A stretch of 64,000 nt of DNA from an uncultured Prevotella sp. Its GTDB lineage: Bacteria; Bacteroidota; Bacteroidia; Bacteroidales; Bacteroidaceae. Location: assembly GCA_946405145.1 (NCBI GenBank), contig CAMJGE010000001.1:124001-188000 (forward strand), read 5' to 3'. The position numbers and the translations under genes were made by a program. Every line of letters starts with the position of its first letter. The first letter of the stretch is position 1. This document shows, in pieces, positions 27,429 through 37,046 of the stretch. The notes under the pieces are model-generated. The model was not told where the DNA came from, did not search any database, and worked only from the letters and a program-made list of their open reading frames with translations.

Positions 27429-28394
27429 CTACTTACCTGACAAGCGGACAATTAAGGGCAGGTGATCACTGTAGCCTGGTTGATAGCGCATCCCATTGTA
27501 GGTGCGAAACGGTTTCTTTCCACCATAACGTTTCTCTTCTTCAAGGAGAAAGTGGGGTGCATGAATCACTGCACTTTCAAGTTTCATACTGATAGATTTT
27601 GAACCAAGAATGTGATCGATAAGCTCCCACTGACCTCTATAACGATAAGTGCCATGAACATCTTGTGGTGCTGAAGCCGATGCTGTAAAATCAACAAGTC
27701 CATGCTGACAAAGCTGCTGAAGAACCTCACTCTCTGGTCCATCGTTAAAGTCACCTGCCACCAGGATCTTAGCATCTGGTGATGTGGTGTAGATAGAGTC
27801 TATTTGCTGACAAAGTCGATTAGCGGCTGTCTGGCGAAAAGGTTGACTATACCGTTCACCGCCAAACCGACTAGGGAAGTGGATGGCAAAAACATGAAGT
27901 GTATCCTCACGGGTAAGACCACAGACGTATAGAATATCACGGGTGGGTCGCATCCCTTCAATAGGCTCTACCCGGATAGACTGATGATGAATGGGCGCAA
28001 ATGTAAATGGAGAATAGAGCAATGCCACATCGATACCACGCATATCTGGCGAATTGGTCATCAGATACTCATACCCAGCATGACGCAACAGAGAACGATG
28101 ACAAAGATCATTGATAGCCGAGTCATTCTCTACCTCACAAAGGGCGATCAAGTCAGGAATGCCATTATCAGCACAAGAAAGCAAAGTCTGAGCTATATGA
28201 TTCTGTTTACGCCAATAGCGCTCCTTTGTCCAATGTCGCGTTGCTTCTGGCAGGTAATCTTCGTCCTGTTTCCCTTCAGCATCATGATAATCAAAGAGAT
28301 TCTCACAATTTAGCTCCACTATCGTCAGAGACTGAGCTGAGACTGAGAGTGGAGCTAAAAATGTAAAAAATACCAGTAAAGGGATGATCCACAT
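27429..28394 (-). CDS. Exported endonuclease/exonuclease/phosphatase family protein
   Basis: 321 residues with a signal peptide (about 1-20, ending LSVSAQ). The DNase I-like fold is shown by VELNCENLFDY (metal Asn), ALCEVEND (metal Glu), AGDFNDGPES and the final YSDHLPLIV with the catalytic Asp-His pair. It should cleave phosphodiesters or phosphate esters in the periplasm or outside the cell; the substrate is unknown. It is the last gene of a four-gene minus-strand run, 1 base after the POT transporter gene. Confidence 0.88.
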   Translation of the reverse strand: MWIIPLLVFFTFLAPLSVSAQSLTIVELNCENLFDYHDAEGKQDEDYLPEATRHWTKERYWRKQNHIAQTLLSCADNGIPDLIALCEVENDSAINDLCHRSLLRHAGYEYLMTNSPDMRGIDVALLYSPFTFAPIHHQSIRVEPIEGMRPTRDILYVCGLTREDTLHVFAIHFPSRFGGERYSQPFRQTAANRLCQQIDSIYTTSPDAKILVAGDFNDGPESEVLQQLCQHGLVDFTASASAPQDVHGTYRYRGQWELIDHILGSKSISMKLESAVIHAPHFLLEEEKRYGGKKPFRTYNGMRYQPGYSDHLPLIVRLSGK

Positions 28395-28395
28395 G

Positions 28396-29916
28396 TTAGC
28401 AAACCTTTTCGAGGCGCTTCATCATGGCGAACATGAACAGAGCAGCAATCACGCATACTGCGATGAACACGCCCCAAACTACAGTGAGGTTGATGTCACC
28501 CCAGAGGTAACCACCTACACCTACCAGCTTATTACCGATAGCAGTAGAAACAAACCAGCCACCCATCATCAGACCCTTGAGTTTTGGAGGAGCCACCTTT
28601 GACACAAATGAGATACCCATAGGGCTGAGCAACAGTTCACCGAAGGTAAGAATCAAGTACGTGCTAATCAGCCAGTAAGGAGAAACGAATGTACCAGCCT
28701 CACCAGCAATCTTCTGCTCGTTAGGTGTGAGCAGTCCCTGCGATGCGACCATCATCAGGATGAAAGCCGAAGCAGCTACCAACATACCATAAGCAATCTT
28801 ACGTGGCGGTGTTGGCTCCTTGCCCTTAGAGGCCAAACCTGCAAAAAGGGCCATAGAGAACGGAGTGAGTGCAACCACATAGAAAGGATTGAACTGCTGG
28901 AAGATAGGAGCTGAAATAGCCACCTCACCAGTTGCCTGTGAGTAATTATAGCCAAGGATGGCAAGAGCCACAACGATGACACCAGCCGAAATGCCCTTAG
29001 CCTTCGACGTCTTGCTCTGGAAGAGTGAGAAACCGGCATAAACGATGAAGATAATCATCACCAGGTTAATTACATCGAATGGCATGGTGTCGGCACCTGT
29101 AGCCGACTTAGCCGTAAACTCATCGGCAAAATACGTGAGTGACAGACCATTCTGGTGGAAAGCCATCCAGAAGAAGATGACCACAGCAAATACCAAGCAG
29201 AGGGCTACAACACGCTGAGTGGTTTCCTCCTTGCTCAACTCTGGTTCATTACTTGCAGCCTGTGCCTTGTCGGCCTTACCCTTACCACCCTCAACATGGC
29301 GGAATGTGCCACGGAAAGCGTAGTAGATAGCTATCGACAGAATGAGTGAAGCACATGCCACAGCAAAGGCAAAGTGGTAAGAGTCATTGACCGATGTGCC
29401 CAGATTCTGCTGAGCCCACTCCATGATACGTACAGCTGCTGTAGGTGCAAACAGAGCACCGATGTTGATTGCCATGTAAAACAGTGAGAAACCGGCATCG
29501 CGCTTGTTGGCATATTGTGGATCGTTATACAGGTCACCCACCATCACCTGGAGGTTTCCTTTAAACAATCCGGTACCAAAGCCTATCAGTACCAGTGCCA
29601 GGAGCATCACAATCAATGCGAAAGTGTCACCGCCAAGAGGCACAGACAGAAGTACGTAACCAGCAAACATAATCATGATGCCGATGGTGACCATACGACC
29701 GAAACCAAAACGGTCGGCCATCCAACCACCCACAATAGGGAGGAAGTAAACGAGCATCAGGAAATCGCTATAGATTTCGCCTGCCCAACCAGCATCCAAA
29801 CCATAGTTAGCTCTCAAGAAAAGTGCAAAAACGGAGAGCATGGTGTAATAACCAAAACGCTCACCTGTGTTGGCCAACGCTAACGCGAAGAGACCTTTGG
29901 GTTGATTTTCGAACAT
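28396..29916 (-). CDS. POT/PTR family proton-dependent oligopeptide transporter
   Basis: A 506-residue inner-membrane symporter. GERFGYYTMLSVFALFLR at residues 18-35 is close to the ExxERFxYY proton-coupling motif of the family, and LVYFLPIVGGWMADRFGFGR matches the next conserved block. A later GELLLSPMGISFVSKVAP corresponds to the C-terminal signature. It imports di- and tripeptides with protons. The neighbours encode envelope proteins; the start is 2 bases after the beta-barrel gene. Confidence 0.93.
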   Translation of the reverse strand: MFENQPKGLFALALANTGERFGYYTMLSVFALFLRANYGLDAGWAGEIYSDFLMLVYFLPIVGGWMADRFGFGRMVTIGIMIMFAGYVLLSVPLGGDTFALIVMLLALVLIGFGTGLFKGNLQVMVGDLYNDPQYANKRDAGFSLFYMAINIGALFAPTAAVRIMEWAQQNLGTSVNDSYHFAFAVACASLILSIAIYYAFRGTFRHVEGGKGKADKAQAASNEPELSKEETTQRVVALCLVFAVVIFFWMAFHQNGLSLTYFADEFTAKSATGADTMPFDVINLVMIIFIVYAGFSLFQSKTSKAKGISAGVIVVALAILGYNYSQATGEVAISAPIFQQFNPFYVVALTPFSMALFAGLASKGKEPTPPRKIAYGMLVAASAFILMMVASQGLLTPNEQKIAGEAGTFVSPYWLISTYLILTFGELLLSPMGISFVSKVAPPKLKGLMMGGWFVSTAIGNKLVGVGGYLWGDINLTVVWGVFIAVCVIAALFMFAMMKRLEKVC

Positions 29917-29918
29917 GT

Positions 29919-30728
29919 TTATTTAATATTTGAATTTTTAGTCCTGATAATATCGAAAAGATAAGTAAACTTCACTATGATGTTGCCAAAGTTGGAACTA
30001 CCAAAATAGTCACGCTTCGTACTGCCATACATATTGCCAAGACCATAGTAATATCTGCCTTCTACAAGAAAATGGCCCAACTTGCGGTTGCTGAACTCCA
30101 GACCAGCTGCGAAAACAATACCATAATCGACTTTGTTCTCAACAGCCATTGTATCCTGAGCCACCACATGTGATGCACGAATACCGGCATACTTATATTC
30201 TGGTACAAAGGCACCATCTTTCACAACAGGATTGAATGCCGGATCCCTGACGTCGAAATTCGTCTCACTCTTGTCACTCAAGAAGAACCCAACCTGAGGT
30301 CCAACTTGAAAAAAGCCCTGAAAACCCTTGCGCTCTCGTCCCCAACCCAAACGAGCCAAAATGGGCACTTGAATATACGACATCTTTCTGGTATATTGCA
30401 AATTCTGCGAGGGATCAGTATGAAGGGGCACAGGTTGATCCTGAAGAGTCAGAATTTTCTCTTTCCATCCAATCTGAGCATAGTTGATTTCAGCCACGAT
30501 GGCACAAATGCTCTTAAAGTACTTTTCACAAGTATAGCGCCCAGTGATACCAAACGTCGCACCTCCCAACATACCTTGAGGCACTTTGGGCGTAAAGGCT
30601 ACGTTACTCATCACATAACCACCATTGATACCAATAGCAAAGTCCTTGCGGTACTCTCCTACCTGAGCTTCAGCACTCAAAGGCAAAAGGGCGAAAAAGC
30701 AGCCCAATACCTGTTTGTATATCGTCAT
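29919..30728 (-). CDS. Outer-membrane beta-barrel (PorT-like) protein
   Basis: 269 residues: a signal peptide ending SAEAQ near residue 21, then strands such as FAIGINGGYVMSNVAF, YIQVPILARLGWG, GFFQVGPQVGFF, DYGIVFAAGLEFS and FLVEGRYYYGLGNMYGS. This is the typical PF13568-type barrel of Bacteroidetes (PorT, OmpW-like size). No enzymatic motif. The gene is 12 bases downstream of the LysM gene and part of the same transcript. A specific role cannot be assigned. Confidence 0.8.
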   Translation of the reverse strand: MTIYKQVLGCFFALLPLSAEAQVGEYRKDFAIGINGGYVMSNVAFTPKVPQGMLGGATFGITGRYTCEKYFKSICAIVAEINYAQIGWKEKILTLQDQPVPLHTDPSQNLQYTRKMSYIQVPILARLGWGRERKGFQGFFQVGPQVGFFLSDKSETNFDVRDPAFNPVVKDGAFVPEYKYAGIRASHVVAQDTMAVENKVDYGIVFAAGLEFSNRKLGHFLVEGRYYYGLGNMYGSTKRDYFGSSNFGNIIVKFTYLFDIIRTKNSNIK

Positions 30729-30740
30729 ATTGTCTGTAGC

Positions 30741-32129
30741 CTAATTAAATTTGATAGTCTCGATCGCCGTATCCGTACGGTAATGTACAAACATCATTGA
30801 CCTATTTCTCAAGCCACCATTGCCGAAACGTTCAAACTGCAAAGGTGTCTGAACAGGAGGATAGCCAAACAGCCCGGCAGCCCCATTGAAACTCTTACCA
30901 TACTTATACAATCCCTGCAAGAAGAAATAAGCATGATCAAAACCCGTTAAGGCAAAACGAGGCAGGGCTCCCATCATATCAGCATGGAAATTCCAGCGAT
31001 ACTTCTGTTGCAAGCGCTGAGTAGCTGGTGATACCGGATTGAAGTAAAATACCGAAGGGATAAAGGTATTATACTTATAGTAATTATCAAGATGCGTCTT
31101 GGTGTACATCAGCCATTCTGTATAACCGAACATGGTAATGTCAAGATCAGGATGATTTACCTTCATACCATTGATTTTTGAGAAGGCAATACCCAATTCA
31201 GGTGAACGACCCGTATTCAAAATCACCACATTAGGTTGCGTGGTACTGAAGGCCTTCACAAAGTTTGACTCTTCTGATTTCAAGTTTGTCAGATTATAGG
31301 AAATGCCTCGTTGCTCCATCTGACGACGAAGACCAGATGTGAAGGCACCTTTCTTACTCGTGGAGTCATTGCAGTCGATAAAAACGGGGTGATAATCCTT
31401 AAACTTTTGAAGGAAATGGGAAATGGTAGATTCGTTCTGATCCGTTGACGACTGATAGACCTGGAAGATATGCCTGTTGGTTACCAACTGTGGGGCATTG
31501 ATAGAAAAAGGAATTAACAACTGAATATCGTTCTTCTCAACAAAAGTAGACATAGCTTCCATCTGCTTTGAATAAAGTGGACCTATAATCAAGTCACATT
31601 GGGCTGCAGCAGGATCTGTCAACAGCTGATGGATATTACAGTCTTCAGCAGCATTCCAGGCATGCACGTCCACTGAAATTCCCAATTTCTTCAAGCTATC
31701 GCAAGCCATCAACACACCTCGGTAATACTCCACCATCCTACGTCCATCACCATTAATATCATGCAAAGGCAGCATCACGCCCAAACGGACAGGACGATTG
31801 GAGATACCAGCGCTGGAAGGATTACTAGAACTACTAGGATTACTAGGAATACTAGGGCTACTAGGAATATTAGCATTGCTAGCTTTTTTAGCAAAAGGGA
31901 TCTTCAATATGGTTCCTTTCTTCAACTCATAACCTGGCTCTTTCATCTCTGGGTTAGCATCCAACAGTTCTTCAATACTCAGGTCATAGAGCTTTGAGAT
32001 GCCAAAGATGGTCTCCTTACGCTTAACCTTATGAAGTCCACGATACGAGACATCCTCCTGGGCAGATACTATACCAACTGCCACAAAGAGCAATACAAAC
32101 AACAAAAAATATCTTAAAAGTCGGGTCAT
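30741..32129 (-). CDS. LysM domain fused to periplasmic-binding-type domain
   Basis: 462 residues. A signal peptide (to about 24) is followed by one LysM domain (HKVKRKETIFGISKLYDLSIEELLDANP, landmark KRKETIFGIS), a Ser/Pro/Asn linker encoded by the CTAG array, and a two-lobed periplasmic binding fold starting VRLGVMLPLHDINGDG with CDLIIGPLYSKQM. This resembles the binding domain of branched-chain amino acid ABC receptors and of LpoA. LysM binds peptidoglycan, so the protein probably sits at the wall. I start at 32129 rather than 32147 because MTRLLRYFLLF makes a better signal peptide. It heads a four-gene run. Confidence 0.85.
   Translation of the reverse strand: MTRLLRYFLLFVLLFVAVGIVSAQEDVSYRGLHKVKRKETIFGISKLYDLSIEELLDANPEMKEPGYELKKGTILKIPFAKKASNANIPSSPSIPSNPSSSSNPSSAGISNRPVRLGVMLPLHDINGDGRRMVEYYRGVLMACDSLKKLGISVDVHAWNAAEDCNIHQLLTDPAAAQCDLIIGPLYSKQMEAMSTFVEKNDIQLLIPFSINAPQLVTNRHIFQVYQSSTDQNESTISHFLQKFKDYHPVFIDCNDSTSKKGAFTSGLRRQMEQRGISYNLTNLKSEESNFVKAFSTTQPNVVILNTGRSPELGIAFSKINGMKVNHPDLDITMFGYTEWLMYTKTHLDNYYKYNTFIPSVFYFNPVSPATQRLQQKYRWNFHADMMGALPRFALTGFDHAYFFLQGLYKYGKSFNGAAGLFGYPPVQTPLQFERFGNGGLRNRSMMFVHYRTDTAIETIKFN
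31825..31882. repeat. CTAG 9-bp tandem array 3 (inside LysM-protein linker)
   Basis: CTAG begins at 31825, 31834, 31843, 31852, 31861, 31870 (as TTAG) and 31879, all nine bases apart; seven units. The encoded linker is a Ser/Pro/Asn repeat. It is the longest of the three arrays. Confidence 0.9.
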
Positions 32130-32156
32130 AATCCTATATTTTAGCATTTTCGCCTA

Positions 32157-32164
32157 CAAAAGTA
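32157..32164 (-). promoter_or_regulatory. -7 box of the LysM-protein operon
   Basis: The minus strand reads TACTTTTG about 27 bases before the ATG at 32129. Confidence 0.6.
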
Positions 32165-32208
32165 CGAAATAAATGTCAATTATCAATTGTGATTTATCAA
32201 TTTTTTAC

Positions 32209-32217
32209 TAACTTTGC
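32209..32217 (+). promoter_or_regulatory. -7 box of the T9SS-module/uvrA pair
   Basis: TAACTTTGC lies 18 bases before the ATG at 32236. No separate promoter is visible before uvrA, which follows 4 bases after the small gene. Confidence 0.6.
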
Positions 32218-32235
32218 ATTTTAAAACTAACGAAA

Positions 32236-32652
32236 ATGAGAATATATTGCATTTTTCTAAGCTTTCTAATGGTTTTTCTGCCATTTTCATGCTCTGCACA
32301 GGATGATATTCAAGATGAGGATTCGTTCCAGGAGGAAATTATTGGCGAGAGCAAGTTGAGTTTCCCTAACGCCTTCTCACCCAACGGAGATGGGAAGAAC
32401 GATAAGTTTGTCGCCAAAGAGTGCCAGAACATCGTAGAGTTTCATGCTTACATCTTCAACCGCTGGGGACAGAAACTGTTTGATTGGACTGACTCTGCTG
32501 ATGGCTGGGACGGTACTCAAAATGGAACGCCAGTAGAAGATGGTGTCTATTTTTTGCTTTGCAACGCCAAGGGAACTGACGGTAAGACCTATACCATTAA
32601 GAAAGATGTGAATTTACTACGTGACTATCTTGAAGGCACGACCAACGAATGA
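32236..32652 (+). CDS. Stand-alone gliding-motility/T9SS type-B C-terminal domain protein
   Basis: Only 138 residues: signal peptide (about 1-21), a 20-residue acidic spacer ([12 protein letters not shown]), then one complete type-B sorting domain with [34 protein letters not shown] and GVYFLLCNA. In most proteins this domain ends a large secreted adhesin; here there is no cargo. It could be an export substrate, a small surface protein or a competitor for the T9SS. It is followed after 4 bases by uvrA. Confidence 0.9.
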   Translation: MRIYCIFLSFLMVFLPFSCSAQDDIQDEDSFQEEIIGESKLSFPNAFSPNGDGKNDKFVAKECQNIVEFHAYIFNRWGQKLFDWTDSADGWDGTQNGTPVEDGVYFLLCNAKGTDGKTYTIKKDVNLLRDYLEGTTNE

Positions 32653-32656
32653 CGCC

Positions 32657-35482
32657 ATGAAAAGAGAAGATGAAAAAATAAATGTATATGGTGCGCGCGT
32701 ACATAATCTAAAGAATATTGACGTCGAGATTCCACGCCAGTCACTGACAGTCATCACCGGACTTAGTGGTTCTGGCAAGTCATCACTGGCTTTCGACACC
32801 ATCTTTGCAGAGGGTCAGCGCCGCTATATCGAAACATTCTCGGCCTATGCACGTAACTTTCTTGGTGGCATGGAGCGACCTGATGTTGACAAGATTACAG
32901 GTCTCTCGCCCGTGATCAGTATCGAACAGAAGACCACCAACAAGAATCCACGCTCCACTGTCGGCACTACGACTGAGATTTATGACTATATGAGACTACT
33001 CTTTGCCCGTGCCGGCAAGGCTTACAGTTATGCTACCGGTGAAGAGATGGTCAAATATACCGAAGAGAAAGTGCTCGAGATGATTATGAACGACTACGCA
33101 GGGAAGGCTATCTATATCTTAGCACCTCTTGTTCGCAGTCGTAAGGGTCACTACCGGGAGCTTTTCGAGTCGATGCGGCGCAAAGGGTATCTAAACATCC
33201 GAGTTGACGGTGAGATGCTGGAGATTACACGTGGCATGAAAGTCGATCGCTATAAGAACCATGATATAGAGGTGGTCATTGATAAGTTAAAGCCTGGTGG
33301 AGAAGCCACTGACCGTCTCAAGAAGTCTGTTGCCATCGCCATGAAACAAGGCGAAGGTCTCGTCATGATTCTCGACAAGGAGTCAGGAGCCATCAAACAT
33401 TTTTCCAAGCGACTCATGTGTCCCACGACGGGCATCAGCTATTCCGACCCTGCACCTAACAATTTCTCATTTAATTCTCCACAGGGTGCTTGCCCTCACT
33501 GTAAAGGTCTGGGGTATATCAACATGATTGACCTGGGGAAAGTTATGCCAGATAAGAAAATGAACATACACGACGGTGGCATCGCACCCCTTGGGAAATA
33601 TAAGAATCAAATGATTTTCTGGCAGGTAGAGGCTATCTTGAAGAAATACGACTATGACCTCAAGACACCTATTCAGAATATCTCCGATGATGCACTGCAA
33701 GAGATTCTTTATGGTTCATTGGAGAACGTACGTATTGACAAAGAGCTTGTACACACCACCAGCGATTACTTTGTTGCATTCGACGGTATCATCAAATACC
33801 TACGCAATGTGATGGACAATGACGACTCCACAGCCGGACAGAAATGGGCAGATCAGTTCCTTGCCGAGTGTCCTTGCCCAGAATGTCATGGACAGCGTCT
33901 GAACCGTGAAGCCCTGTCGTATAAGATCTGGGATAAGAACATTGCTGAATTGGCAGCAATGGATATCACAGAACTGCGTGATTGGCTCGATCATGTGGAG
34001 GATCATCTCGACACTCAGCAACAGAAGATTGCCTCAGAGATTTTGAAGGAAATCAGGACACGTTTTGATTTCTTGCTTGAGGTGGGTCTCGATTATCTAG
34101 CCCTTAACCGGCAGTCTGCCTCCCTCTCTGGCGGTGAGAGTCAGCGAATCCGTCTCGCCACGCAGATCGGTTCACAACTTGTGAATGTGCTCTATATTCT
34201 TGACGAGCCAAGTATTGGTCTCCATCAACGGGATAATGAAAGACTTATCCGCTCTCTCAAGGAATTACGTAACCTTGGCAACACCGTTATTGTGGTGGAG
34301 CACGACGAAGATATGATGCGCAGTGCCGACTGGGTTGTGGATATCGGTCCACGTGCAGGTCGCAAAGGTGGTGAGGTGGTCTTTCAAGGCCCCCCCCAGG
34401 AGATGCTTAAGACCAACACGATTACTGCCCAATATCTCAATGGACAGCAGCAGATTGCCATCCCTGCTAAACGGCGTAAAGGCAATGGTAAGCAACTCAT
34501 CCTTCGTGGTTGCACTGGTAACAACCTCAAACATGTTGATGTCACATTCCCCCTCGGTACACTCATCTTGGTGACGGGTGTGTCAGGTTCCGGCAAATCC
34601 ACCCTTATCAACGAGACGCTGCAGCCTATTCTATCCAAGCATTTTTACAACTCGCTGAAGAACCCCATGCCCTACGATAGTATCGAAGGATTGGAATATA
34701 TAGATAAGGTGGTAAACGTTGATCAAGCGCCTATCGGACGCACACCACGTTCTAATCCTGCCACCTACACAGGCGTCTTCTCCGACATCCGCTCGCTGTT
34801 CGTCAATTTGCCTGAGGCTAAGATCCGCGGCTATAAACCAGGGCGCTTCTCATTCAATGTGAAGGGTGGACGTTGCGAAACCTGTGGCGGTAATGGTTAC
34901 AAGACGATTGAGATGAATTTCCTGCCTGATATCCAGGTACCTTGTGAGACCTGTCACGGCAAACGTTACAACCGTGAGACACTGGAAGTGCGCTATAAAG
35001 GAAAATCAATTGCTGATGTGCTTGACATGACCATCAACCAGGCTGTAGAGTTTTTTGAGAACGTGCCCGACATTCTCCGTAAGATCAAGACCATTCAGGA
35101 TGTGGGACTCGGCTATATCAAACTTGGACAGCCCTCCACTACCCTCTCTGGCGGTGAAAGCCAACGCATCAAGCTGGCCACTGAACTCTCTAAGCGTGAC
35201 ACAGGCAAAACGCTCTATATCCTTGACGAACCCACCACGGGTCTGCATTTTGAAGATATCCGCATTCTGATGGATGTGCTTCAGAAACTGGTTGATCGTG
35301 GTAACACCGTCATCGTCATCGAGCATAACCTCGATGTCATTAAACTTGCCGACCACATCATCGACATCGGTCCGGAGGGCGGACGGAAAGGTGGCCAAAT
35401 TCTTTCCACTGGCACACCCGAAGAGGTAGCCAAGAGCAAGAAAGGCTTCACCCCTCGCTTCCTCCGCAAGGTCCTGAAATAA
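32657..35482 (+). CDS. uvrA: Excinuclease ABC subunit A
   Basis: UvrA recognises bulky DNA lesions with UvrB in nucleotide excision repair. The 941-residue protein has two ABC ATPase modules: Walker [10 protein letters not shown] near residue 30 and GVSGSGKST near 640; signature plus Walker [13 protein letters not shown] with [12 protein letters not shown], and [12 protein letters not shown] with [12 protein letters not shown]; and zinc-binding clusters [14 protein letters not shown] and CETCGG...CETCHG. Start 32657 ([18 protein letters not shown]) fits the family; the frame extends upstream only by overlapping the previous gene. A hairpin terminator follows. Confidence 0.97.
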   Translation: MKREDEKINVYGARVHNLKNIDVEIPRQSLTVITGLSGSGKSSLAFDTIFAEGQRRYIETFSAYARNFLGGMERPDVDKITGLSPVISIEQKTTNKNPRSTVGTTTEIYDYMRLLFARAGKAYSYATGEEMVKYTEEKVLEMIMNDYAGKAIYILAPLVRSRKGHYRELFESMRRKGYLNIRVDGEMLEITRGMKVDRYKNHDIEVVIDKLKPGGEATDRLKKSVAIAMKQGEGLVMILDKESGAIKHFSKRLMCPTTGISYSDPAPNNFSFNSPQGACPHCKGLGYINMIDLGKVMPDKKMNIHDGGIAPLGKYKNQMIFWQVEAILKKYDYDLKTPIQNISDDALQEILYGSLENVRIDKELVHTTSDYFVAFDGIIKYLRNVMDNDDSTAGQKWADQFLAECPCPECHGQRLNREALSYKIWDKNIAELAAMDITELRDWLDHVEDHLDTQQQKIASEILKEIRTRFDFLLEVGLDYLALNRQSASLSGGESQRIRLATQIGSQLVNVLYILDEPSIGLHQRDNERLIRSLKELRNLGNTVIVVEHDEDMMRSADWVVDIGPRAGRKGGEVVFQGPPQEMLKTNTITAQYLNGQQQIAIPAKRRKGNGKQLILRGCTGNNLKHVDVTFPLGTLILVTGVSGSGKSTLINETLQPILSKHFYNSLKNPMPYDSIEGLEYIDKVVNVDQAPIGRTPRSNPATYTGVFSDIRSLFVNLPEAKIRGYKPGRFSFNVKGGRCETCGGNGYKTIEMNFLPDIQVPCETCHGKRYNRETLEVRYKGKSIADVLDMTINQAVEFFENVPDILRKIKTIQDVGLGYIKLGQPSTTLSGGESQRIKLATELSKRDTGKTLYILDEPTTGLHFEDIRILMDVLQKLVDRGNTVIVIEHNLDVIKLADHIIDIGPEGGRKGGQILSTGTPEEVAKSKKGFTPRFLRKVLK

Positions 35483-35485
35483 TAA

Positions 35486-35527
35486 TACCTCTTGCAAGGG
35501 ATAAAAACCAAGCAAGAGGTAATTTTT
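35486..35527 (+). terminator. Rho-independent terminator after uvrA
   Basis: A 10-base stem (35486-35495 with 35512-35521) with a 16-base loop is followed by a T run, directly behind the uvrA stop. Confidence 0.75.
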
Positions 35528-35547
35528 GCTAGATTTAATTCTAACAC

Positions 35548-35591
35548 TTTTTAGATTTAATTCCCGCGAATGCTGGAATTAAATCTAAAAA
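35548..35591. repeat. 17-base inverted repeat between uvrA and nuoN
   Basis: Arms 35548-35564 and 35575-35591 pair perfectly around a 10-base loop. It lies just beyond the nuoN stop on the minus strand and could end or stabilise the nuo transcript, although no T run follows. The word AGATTTAATT also occurs at 35531, so it appears three times counting the inverted copy. Confidence 0.7.
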
Positions 35592-35600
35592 AATGGGGTG

Positions 35601-37028
35601 TTACATGCCTGCGGCAGCAATCCACTCGTAGATGCAGGAGCAGACACCGAAGAGGGCTACACCAGCAGTGCAGATAGTCATTGCAATCTTGGTGTTTACA
35701 TCGCTCTGGAAAGTGGGCAGCGGACTGTCGGTCTTCGTGATGTACATCGCCTTCACAATCAACAGATAGTAGTAGAGTGACACAACCGTATTGACGAGGG
35801 CTATAAATACCACGAAGTAGGCAGCTGCACTACCCTGCTCTGCTGCAGCCATGAACACGAAGAACTTCGAGAACATACCTGCGAACGGGGGAATACCTGC
35901 CAGTGAGAACAGTGCCAGCGTGAGCAGGAACGACAGTTTCGGATTGGTCTGATAGAAGCCGTTGTAGGCTGCCATATCCGTGCGACCTCCATTATTGCGC
36001 TCCACGACATTGATAACGGTGAACACTGCCATATTTGCCACGATATACACGAGCACATAGTAGGTCAGCGCTGCGATACCCATCTGACCATTGCCCACCA
36101 CTGCCAGCATGATGTAACCTGCCTGAGAGATAGAGCTGAACGCCATGAAGCGCTTGAGTTCACTCTGACGGATAGCGAAGAGGTTGGCAACGGTGATAGA
36201 GAGCACGATGACGATGTAGAGCAGATACTCCCAGTAGGCCAACAACGGCTGGAACACCTTCATCAGGATGATACACAGCGTGATGGCTGCGGCGCCCTTG
36301 GAGATGACGCTGAGATAGCCGGTAACGGGTGTAGGCGCTCCCTGATAGGTGTCGGCTGTCCAGAAGTGGAAAGGCACGAGAGATATCTTGAAGCCTAGAC
36401 CACTGAAGAAGAACACAAGACCCATGATGGTGAGCGGCTTCGCTGTGATCACAGCAGCTACGTCGGCAAAATAGAGTGTGCCTGTAGCAGCGTAGATGAA
36501 TGAGATGCCGAAGAGCATCACACCACTCGAGAAGGTAGCCACAAGGATATACTTGGCAGCACCCTCCGCGCTCTGCTTACGATTGCGATCAAAGGCAACC
36601 ATACATGCCAGAGGCACTGAGGCCATCTCGAGACCAAGGAAGAACAGCAGGAAGTTGGCACTTGACATCATGACAAACATACCGAGCAGCGTGCTGATGA
36701 TGAGCATATAAAACTCACCGGCGAGACGCTTCTGGCTCTGCAGCCAGGGTTGTGCCATCAGCACAACGATCAATGAGCCGAATGCCAGAATGGCTTTCAT
36801 CACATTCACTGCAGGCGTGGCGACATAGAGACCGCCAAAAGCCTCTGCAGGATCGGCCAGCAACACGATGCGTACTGGAAGGACAGCCATCAACGCTACT
36901 GTCACAATATACAATGTATCGAGTTTCTTCTCGCTCTTATGCATAATGAAGTCAACAGCAAATACTGCCAACAAGATGAGAACGAGGTAATACTCGGGAA
37001 CCATATTTAAAAATTGTCCGTAATTCAT
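35601..37028 (-). CDS. nuoN: NADH-quinone oxidoreductase subunit N
   Basis: One of three antiporter-like proton-pumping subunits of complex I. 475 residues with about 14 membrane helices and the Mrp-type core: FLGLEMASVPLACMVAF with the conserved helix-5 Glu, LGFKISLVPFHFWTADTYQGAP with Lys and the HxW motif, and AFSSISQAGYIML. It is the last gene of the nuo operon, 18 bases after nuoM. Length is in the normal range. Confidence 0.95.
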   Translation of the reverse strand: MNYGQFLNMVPEYYLVLILLAVFAVDFIMHKSEKKLDTLYIVTVALMAVLPVRIVLLADPAEAFGGLYVATPAVNVMKAILAFGSLIVVLMAQPWLQSQKRLAGEFYMLIISTLLGMFVMMSSANFLLFFLGLEMASVPLACMVAFDRNRKQSAEGAAKYILVATFSSGVMLFGISFIYAATGTLYFADVAAVITAKPLTIMGLVFFFSGLGFKISLVPFHFWTADTYQGAPTPVTGYLSVISKGAAAITLCIILMKVFQPLLAYWEYLLYIVIVLSITVANLFAIRQSELKRFMAFSSISQAGYIMLAVVGNGQMGIAALTYYVLVYIVANMAVFTVINVVERNNGGRTDMAAYNGFYQTNPKLSFLLTLALFSLAGIPPFAGMFSKFFVFMAAAEQGSAAAYFVVFIALVNTVVSLYYYLLIVKAMYITKTDSPLPTFQSDVNTKIAMTICTAGVALFGVCSCIYEWIAAAGM

Positions 37029-37046
37029 ATCTTTTATCCTCCTTCT

